In this document: positions 58,994-64,000 of the stretch, one piece after another
Position numbering within the stretch: position 1 is the stretch's first letter
Layout of the letters: every line of letters begins with the position of its first letter
Origin: a virus
Strand: one strand, 5' to 3'
Length of the DNA: 64,000 bases
Virus record (IMG/VR): IMGVR_UViG_3300031963_014654
Location: 1-64,000 of that record
The notes under the pieces: model-generated
Seen by the model: only the letters and a program-made list of their open reading frames with translations
Databases searched by the model: none
What the model was told of the DNA's origin: nothing
Position numbers and translations under genes: made by a program

Positions 58994-59016
58994 TTTTTTT
59001 GGTTTTTTATTTATAA

Positions 59017-59235
59017 TTAATAATTTTTAAAACTATCTTCTTTTTCTTCCATATTAGCCCACTCTATTCCTTTTTCCTTTATTTTACCGGTTTGTTTTTC
59101 AATAGATATGGATTCATCAATTTTTTTATTGAGCTTGTTTTCTTCCAACCAATCCTCAAGATGCTTTTCGTTTTCAAACAATTGGCTCCCATTCATTCCT
59201 TCTGGTGGATTTGGTATTGTTAATAGTATTTTCAT
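59017..59235 (-). CDS. hypothetical protein
   Basis: This gene encodes 72 residues, acidic-basic, with MKILLTIPNPPEGMNGSQLF. No family is recognised. It lies 2 bp before the methyltransferase gene. Confidence 0.48.
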   Translation of the reverse strand: MKILLTIPNPPEGMNGSQLFENEKHLEDWLEENKLNKKIDESISIEKQTGKIKEKGIEWANMEEKEDSFKNY

Positions 59236-59237
59236 TG

Positions 59238-59804
59238 TTATTTTTTAGTTAAAATAAAATGTAAATCATCAACTACATTCCAATAATGACTGCCTGCAAA
59301 TTGCTTTGCCTCTAATGATCGTGCAACCCAATTACCATTAACTGCTTCGCCAACAACATAATCAAAATCGCATTTAACATTGTAATGGTCTAATTTATTT
59401 ACTTCTCTCCATGCTTTGTTAAAATACAATACAGTTTGTGCTGGAATAAATCTACGATGTGTTGGATCTTGAAATGCTCTTGTACTTGTACAGTTTGGGA
59501 AAATTAATGTTACTTTGCCTCCTGGTTTTAAAATTCGGTAGCATTCATCAATAAATGCAAATAGTTTATCTTTTCCATTTATAAACTCCATGGGAATATG
59601 TTCAATAAAATGTGATGAAAATATTTCATCTACCGTATTATCTTCGAATGGATAAGGGAAGTTGTTAAACAAATCGTGTTTAATATCACAATCGCCTGCT
59701 ATATCAACGCCAATAAATCCTGGTTGCTTGTTTTGGCCACATGCTAAATCAACTCTTAATGGACCTTCTGGTTGTACTGTTTTAATGCTTTTTTTCTTTG
59801 TCAT
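59238..59804 (-). CDS. class I SAM-dependent methyltransferase
   Basis: This gene encodes 188 residues. LRVDLACGQNKQPGFIGVDI is motif I-II, VDEIFSSHFIEHIP motif IV and YRILKPGGKVTLIFPN motif V-VI. A UbiE-like enzyme; the RxLKPGG signature is clear. Located between a small gene and a glycosyltransferase, so probably part of glycan synthesis. Confidence 0.86.
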   Translation of the reverse strand: MTKKKSIKTVQPEGPLRVDLACGQNKQPGFIGVDIAGDCDIKHDLFNNFPYPFEDNTVDEIFSSHFIEHIPMEFINGKDKLFAFIDECYRILKPGGKVTLIFPNCTSTRAFQDPTHRRFIPAQTVLYFNKAWREVNKLDHYNVKCDFDYVVGEAVNGNWVARSLEAKQFAGSHYWNVVDDLHFILTKK

Positions 59805-59816
59805 ATTTTTTTATTT

Positions 59817-60530
59817 TTACCAAGTTATATCTGAATTTAAGTCATAATGACCTACTTTAACCGAACAATCTATTGCGCAACGGTATCCATGTTTTCGAGC
59901 ATCGGCCCAAAAATATAAATCTTGCGTTCCAATACCTTGCCCTTCAATGCCTGTTAATGTTTTGAACCATGGCCTTCTTAGGTTTGAATCTTTAAACATT
60001 GATATTCTCCATAAATTAAAGCCCATGCCTGTTCCGCAGCATTCAACTAATCCGCCATTAATATCTGGTGGTTGTGGTCTAAAATTTATGTTTGGATCTT
60101 TTGCATCGCCCCATATTTGTGGCACGCCTCCTTCTCCTTTGGTCCAATACAATCCTCCAATACATGATAAATGTGGATTTTTTTCCATTGCTTGTATTAA
60201 TCGAAGTAAACCATCTGCAGGTGGAATATTATCATGTTCAATTGTTAGTATGTATTCCCATTGCGATAATTCTGGATGTGATAATACTTGCTCTATTGCA
60301 GATGAAAATGCCTCGCCTACTTCCAATCCAATAGCAGCCATTTTAAATGAACCGTTGTTTGGTGGAAACATTAATGAGCAATGCGATAAATAAACTTTTG
60401 TTGGAATTGTTTTTGCGGCTGGAATAATCATTACAACACGTTGTTGTTTCCATGAACCGCCTTCAATTATTCTTTTTTGTGAATTAACAAGATTTTGATT
60501 GTGAATCCCACTTTCTATTCCTACTATCAT
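59817..60530 (-). CDS. GT-A-type glycosyltransferase-like protein
   Basis: This gene encodes 237 residues. The middle WEYILTIEHDNIPPADGLLR has the strand and metal-type acidic motif of a GT-A enzyme; VECCGTGMGFNLWRISMF and GTQDLYFWADARKHGYRCAI resemble the acceptor and C-terminal sections of phage glycosyltransferase-like proteins. First gene after a strong promoter. Confidence 0.68.
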   Translation of the reverse strand: MIVGIESGIHNQNLVNSQKRIIEGGSWKQQRVVMIIPAAKTIPTKVYLSHCSLMFPPNNGSFKMAAIGLEVGEAFSSAIEQVLSHPELSQWEYILTIEHDNIPPADGLLRLIQAMEKNPHLSCIGGLYWTKGEGGVPQIWGDAKDPNINFRPQPPDINGGLVECCGTGMGFNLWRISMFKDSNLRRPWFKTLTGIEGQGIGTQDLYFWADARKHGYRCAIDCSVKVGHYDLNSDITW

Positions 60531-60550
60531 ATTTCATTTTTTTATAATCG

Positions 60551-60582
60551 CAAATATATAGTATTATTTTTTATCCAACAAA
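60551..60582 (-). promoter_or_regulatory. Bacteroidetes-type promoter of the right-end operon
   Basis: On the minus strand TTTG at 60582-60579, 20 bp, TATATTTG at 60558-60551, 21 bp before the 60530 start. It lies in the 53-bp gap after the fibre-like genes. Confidence 0.72.
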
Positions 60583-60583
60583 A

Positions 60584-62593
60584 TTATCTTGATATAAATG
60601 TCATCATAGGCATAACTGTTGCTGTCATACCCATTGCTGTTATGTTTACAGCACTTGGTAGTTGTGAACCACCATAAGCAGCCGAACCTGTTGATGTTGC
60701 AACGCCCCAAGGAATTTTAACTAAAGTGTTTGCTGTTCCTGTGTAAGCTGCGGTACTTGAACCTAATCCCCCTGCACTTACAGGTGCCGCCATTACATTA
60801 CCACCTAACGCAAAAGCCATTCCACCGTTGGCGCTTGATGAACTTTGTCTTTGATGAATACCCACCCAATAAATCCCTTCACTCATACTCATAGTGTTGC
60901 CAAAACCAAAACTCATAATTCTATTACCTGCTGTACCAAATAAAGATTGTGCTTGTGCTGTTGTGGTTGCATTAAAGTTAGAATATGTGTATCCTCCTGC
61001 TGTTCTATAAGACGCTGGACAATTTATAGTAAAACTTACAGAACTACCTGTTAAACCAACCGAATAAGAACTTGAACTAATAAGGCTTAATGTTCCTGCA
61101 TTATTTGAAAATAGACCAAATTGATGTGTAACAGTATGGCTAAATGCAACCGATGAACTAACAACCGAAGCTGTCATTAATTGTTCTAATTGATTAAATT
61201 CAATAGGTTCCAATAATAAAACAGGGAAATACCATGCAGATGCACTTGTTACTCCTTGCGCCCCTAAAGTTTGCACCCCTGTTGATGCAGGATAGTAAGG
61301 GATATGAGTTTTTATTGGTTGTTTATCTACTGTTAAAGTAATACTATTCCCATTTATAGATTGGCTCATTCTTATCCCATCCTCTCCAACAAAAACGATT
61401 TGACCACCTGCACCAGCTACCGTTCCTGTTGTTCCTGCTGTATTTCCAAATGTAGAAACACCAACATTTATAGCATTAAATGATGCCGTAATTGTTGATC
61501 CGCTTAATCCAAAGGATAAATTATTTGAATTGGCAAAAGATACATTTGCAAGTGCTGCATTTGTTGATCCTGCACTAAATGTTACATTTCCTGCTGCTGC
61601 ATTTGGTGCGTCAATAACAACACTTCCATTGCTTACTCCAACTGATACTGCACCTTGCCCTTTGAATATAAGATTACTTAATGCAATTGTTCCAGATGAA
61701 CTATTTGTAGTATTGCTTGTTGCGTATGCTGTAAGTTGTGTTAATCCGCCACCTGCTGCAACTGATATGGCTAATCCATTGCTATTTAATGTAACGCTTG
61801 CATTTGTAGCACTTGTTCCTGTGCCTGCATAACCTGCTGCATTAATAGAAATTCCACTACTATTTACAGTCCATGTTACATTGGTTTGGGCTGTATTTAA
61901 ACCAACTCCATCATTTGATGCACGTGCTGTTGTTAAATAGTTTGTTTGTACGCTTGCTGTTACAATTCCATTTGTTTCTAATCCAAATGTTACACCATTT
62001 AAGTTTGAAAAAGTTACATCCGACCTGTTGGAAGATAATGTGCCTGCACTTACTTTTATTGCTGATAATAATCCATTTGTTGTAACAGGAGCAGCTACCG
62101 AAACAGCTAATCCATTGCTATTTAATGTAACGCTTGCATTTGTAGCACTTGTTCCTGTGCCTGCATAACCTGCTGCATTAATAGAAATTCCGCTACTATT
62201 TACAGTCCATGTTACATTTGTTTGGGCTGTATTTAAACCAACTGCAGGTTGTGTGCTTTGTTGTGTTATACCATTGTGCGATGCTGTAATAACAGAACTA
62301 TTGCTCATTCCAAATGTGATTCCATTTTGGTTTGAAAATAATACAGAATTTGTGCTTCCTGCTGTTTGTGTTCCTGCTATTAATATATTTCCACCATCAC
62401 CTGCACCACCAGCATTAGCCGATAATACAATTGTGGAACCTGTAATGGATGCTGTTAAATTACCTGCAGCGGATAAATAAATATCACCACCGGTAATTGA
62501 TGTTCCACCTGCTGTATTTCCTGTAAGTAAAATACTTTGCACCATTTGCACGCTTTGCGATGCCTGTATGTTTCCAAATTCTGATAGTGCCAT
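60584..62593 (-). CDS. fibre-like protein with repeated Asn/Ser/Gly/Thr-rich units
   Basis: This gene encodes 669 residues. The N-terminal ~430 residues consist of repeats with SNxNGVTFGL, SVITASH and SSGISINAAGYAG-type lines, typical of phage receptor-binding or collagen-like fibre proteins. One 112-residue repeat occurs twice at nucleotide level (61770-61907, 62106-62243). The C-terminal ~240 residues are a separate domain with Gly/Ser-rich strands. No signal peptide. It probably trimerises and binds host glycans. Confidence 0.66.
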   Translation of the reverse strand: MALSEFGNIQASQSVQMVQSILLTGNTAGGTSITGGDIYLSAAGNLTASITGSTIVLSANAGGAGDGGNILIAGTQTAGSTNSVLFSNQNGITFGMSNSSVITASHNGITQQSTQPAVGLNTAQTNVTWTVNSSGISINAAGYAGTGTSATNASVTLNSNGLAVSVAAPVTTNGLLSAIKVSAGTLSSNRSDVTFSNLNGVTFGLETNGIVTASVQTNYLTTARASNDGVGLNTAQTNVTWTVNSSGISINAAGYAGTGTSATNASVTLNSNGLAISVAAGGGLTQLTAYATSNTTNSSSGTIALSNLIFKGQGAVSVGVSNGSVVIDAPNAAAGNVTFSAGSTNAALANVSFANSNNLSFGLSGSTITASFNAINVGVSTFGNTAGTTGTVAGAGGQIVFVGEDGIRMSQSINGNSITLTVDKQPIKTHIPYYPASTGVQTLGAQGVTSASAWYFPVLLLEPIEFNQLEQLMTASVVSSSVAFSHTVTHQFGLFSNNAGTLSLISSSSYSVGLTGSSVSFTINCPASYRTAGGYTYSNFNATTTAQAQSLFGTAGNRIMSFGFGNTMSMSEGIYWVGIHQRQSSSSANGGMAFALGGNVMAAPVSAGGLGSSTAAYTGTANTLVKIPWGVATSTGSAAYGGSQLPSAVNITAMGMTATVMPMMTFISR
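61770..62243. repeat. near-exact 138-bp repeats, 336 bp apart
   Basis: 61770-61907 and 62106-62243 agree apart from a few bases. They encode the same module in the fibre gene and would allow repeat-number change by recombination. Confidence 0.8.
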
Positions 62594-62594
62594 G

Positions 62595-64000
62595 TTATGT
62601 TCCTATTATTCCGTGTGTTGTTAAATCGTCAATTAGAGCTTTTAAAGTTTGTGCTAATTGCGTTACTGTTGCTGTTGTTGTAGCATACCCTGCTCTTGAT
62701 GCTGTTCCTGTTGGAGAAGTCCACCCTGTTACGCGTGGGCCTAATACTTGTGTTCCTGTATTAAATAAATTTCCATTTAATAAATTCAACTTCCCATCAA
62801 CTCCCAATGCATAAGAATTGGTTATTGTTGCATTTGATCCTACTATTGGTGCCCCTGATACGTAAGCGGTATATGCATTTGTAATAATACTTGCAGCAAC
62901 AAAACTATAAGTTGGAGCTTGTATTAAAAATTCGCGTTGTCTTGTTATTGCGCCTGTAGCCCATGTGCGAGTAGCCGATAAATTTGCATTAAAACCAACT
63001 ATTTCGGTGGATGCTGTTTGCCCTGTATTTGAAGCCGATGTAAACGTAAATGGAGTTACTGCTCCTGTTGTTGCTATTCCAGGACTAAACGTAGCTGCTG
63101 TATTGCTAAATGAAGCTCTTTGACCATTCAAAACTCTAATTTCTACAGTCCCATTTGTTCCAGGAGCATTGACCAACGTTGATGAAGTAGTTGTTAATAA
63201 AGTATAGTTAGTGCCTGTGAGTGATGCACTAACCATGTATATACAAGCATTACTAGAAGATACTGTTTGATCTCTAATTGTTACTGCTGTTGATCCTACA
63301 TCAAAACGTGCTGCTCCGCTTTGGCTCCAAATACTGTATGAATTTGTAATTGATGCATTTGTACTCGCAATTGGTGCTCCGGAAATAGCTAATGTTGCTG
63401 CATTTGTTATAACACTTGCACCAACAAAACTATAAGTTGGAGCTTGGATTAAAAATTCGCGCTGTGTTGCTATTGCACCGGTAGCCCATTGCCTACCATC
63501 GGTTGTGAATAAAACTCTGTTTATTTCGGCACTTGCTGTTTGATTTGTGTTTGATGCTCCTGTAAATGTAAAATCTACCTGCGCCCCTGTTGTAACTGCT
63601 GTTGGGCTAACTGAAATAGTAGTGCTAAATATAGAACCTCCTGTACTATTAACCCTCCATCTTTCGGTTAATGTACCTGCACTATTTGCTGTTTTAAATA
63701 ATATTCTACCTGGAATTTGGTCGGATGCTATTGTTCCTTCTGCTTCGTGCTCAATTGATGATGAAATTGCAAAATCAGTTCCATCGTAACCTAATGCAAA
63801 TATGTCTAATATGTTATCGCCACTTTGAATTACTGCAGGAGTTGCAAATGAACCCCTTGCCCTTGTTCCGTAAATAGTTGTTCCCCATGAAGCTGTTGCG
63901 CTTGTTGAATGAAATTCGGCATTTGCTACAGAAGTTGATGAACTATGTACAGAAAATCGCAGTCCAATAGATGAACCACCAATTGTTACTGTAGTAGAAT
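62595..64000 (-). CDS. fibre-like protein, 5' end beyond the window
   Basis: The frame is open from the window edge to 62595 without a stop, at least 468 residues; an ATG at 63236 is internal, since the codons before it continue the same kind of sequence. The visible part is rich in S, T, A and G, with lines such as EGTIASDQIPGRILFK and LTERWRVNSTGG. A module with REFLIQAPTYSFV occurs twice (about 62.85-62.95 and 63.41-63.47 kb). It resembles phage tail-fibre or adhesin proteins. The N-terminus and attachment site are unseen. Confidence 0.68.
   Translation of the reverse strand, partial: STTVTIGGSSIGLRFSVHSSSTSVANAEFHSTSATASWGTTIYGTRARGSFATPAVIQSGDNILDIFALGYDGTDFAISSSIEHEAEGTIASDQIPGRILFKTANSAGTLTERWRVNSTGGSIFSTTISVSPTAVTTGAQVDFTFTGASNTNQTASAEINRVLFTTDGRQWATGAIATQREFLIQAPTYSFVGASVITNAATLAISGAPIASTNASITNSYSIWSQSGAARFDVGSTAVTIRDQTVSSSNACIYMVSASLTGTNYTLLTTTSSTLVNAPGTNGTVEIRVLNGQRASFSNTAATFSPGIATTGAVTPFTFTSASNTGQTASTEIVGFNANLSATRTWATGAITRQREFLIQAPTYSFVAASIITNAYTAYVSGAPIVGSNATITNSYALGVDGKLNLLNGNLFNTGTQVLGPRVTGWTSPTGTASRAGYATTTATVTQLAQTLKALIDDLTTHGIIGT

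Noticed and set aside
63234-63236. ATG at 63236 as the start of the last fibre-like gene
   Set aside because: The frame upstream is open to the window edge and repeats the same module, so the gene starts outside the window.
1673-63789. Many open frames on the plus strand of 60-270 codons
   Set aside because: Each lies opposite a better-supported minus-strand gene, lacks a recognisable domain or start context and has biased composition expected of antisense reading in AT-rich genes.

Overview
Organism. The window looks like part of a large DNA virus, or a virus-derived element, of a Bacteroidetes host. It is strongly AT-rich and almost every gene lies on the minus strand, packed with 1-20 bp gaps or stop/start overlaps. 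Most starts are preceded by A-rich leaders without a Shine-Dalgarno. Several intergenic gaps carry the Bacteroidetes promoter pattern TTTG-N16-23-TAnnTTTG. No terminase, portal, tail-tube, DNA polymerase or host housekeeping gene is visible. Both ends are cut inside genes, so the element is longer than 64 kb.

Left module, 1-13.4 kb (virion-like). A run of small single-membrane-span proteins surrounds a GH108-type muramidase with a C-terminal anchor, an HExxH metallopeptidase, three mutually similar capsid-like proteins (6307, 7035, 8103) and a Walker A/B ATPase of packaging type (9282). This is the arrangement expected of a tailless, internal-membrane virus rather than a tailed phage, which would be surprising at this genome size. 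The likely major capsid gene (7035-7739) is bracketed by two rho-independent terminators. The module is headed at 13.5 kb by a TAATTTTG box next to four GGGT motifs spaced exactly 11 bp.

Centre-left, 13.6-29.8 kb. Two membrane proteins, a lysine-repeat protein, a tRNA-Asn(GTT) with its own promoter, a 2,792-residue ParB-like/SF2 helicase/zeta-kinase fusion, a partner N6-adenine methyltransferase, a 61-residue histone-H1-like protein with clear promoter and terminator, a lipoprotein, DUF2786 and DUF4406 proteins, and many small unknowns.

Centre-right, 29.9-53.8 kb. A long operon mixes about eight glycosyltransferases (families resembling GT4, GT11, GT2, GT8 and GT6) with FkbM and other SAM methyltransferases, a HAD phosphatase, an HD-domain (p)ppGpp-hydrolase-like protein, an HNH nuclease and many small orphan proteins. 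A phage-type Dam methyltransferase gene here is split by a run of 13 G, a likely phase-variation switch. At 49.7-50.6 kb an HNH-like cassette is flanked by exact 30-bp direct repeats derived from the 3' end of an FkbM gene.

Right, 53.7-64 kb. A tyrosine recombinase, the only gene seen with a perfect AAGGAGGT ribosome-binding site, abuts three DNA methyltransferase genes separated by palindromic, attC-like spacers. This looks like an integron-style cassette array carried by a virus. A promoter-driven, strongly structured RNA follows at 57.8-58.0 kb, then holin-like and other small proteins, one more methyltransferase and glycosyltransferase pair, and two large repeat-containing fibre-like proteins, the second running off the window.

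Working model (inference): structural proteins are made late from the 13.5 kb promoter; the polyvalent protein and DNA methyltransferases act in genome establishment and protection; the glycosyltransferase/methyltransferase operon builds or edits glycans on the virion or host surface; the fibres bind the host. Several genes shorter than 60 codons were recovered by reading the gaps.
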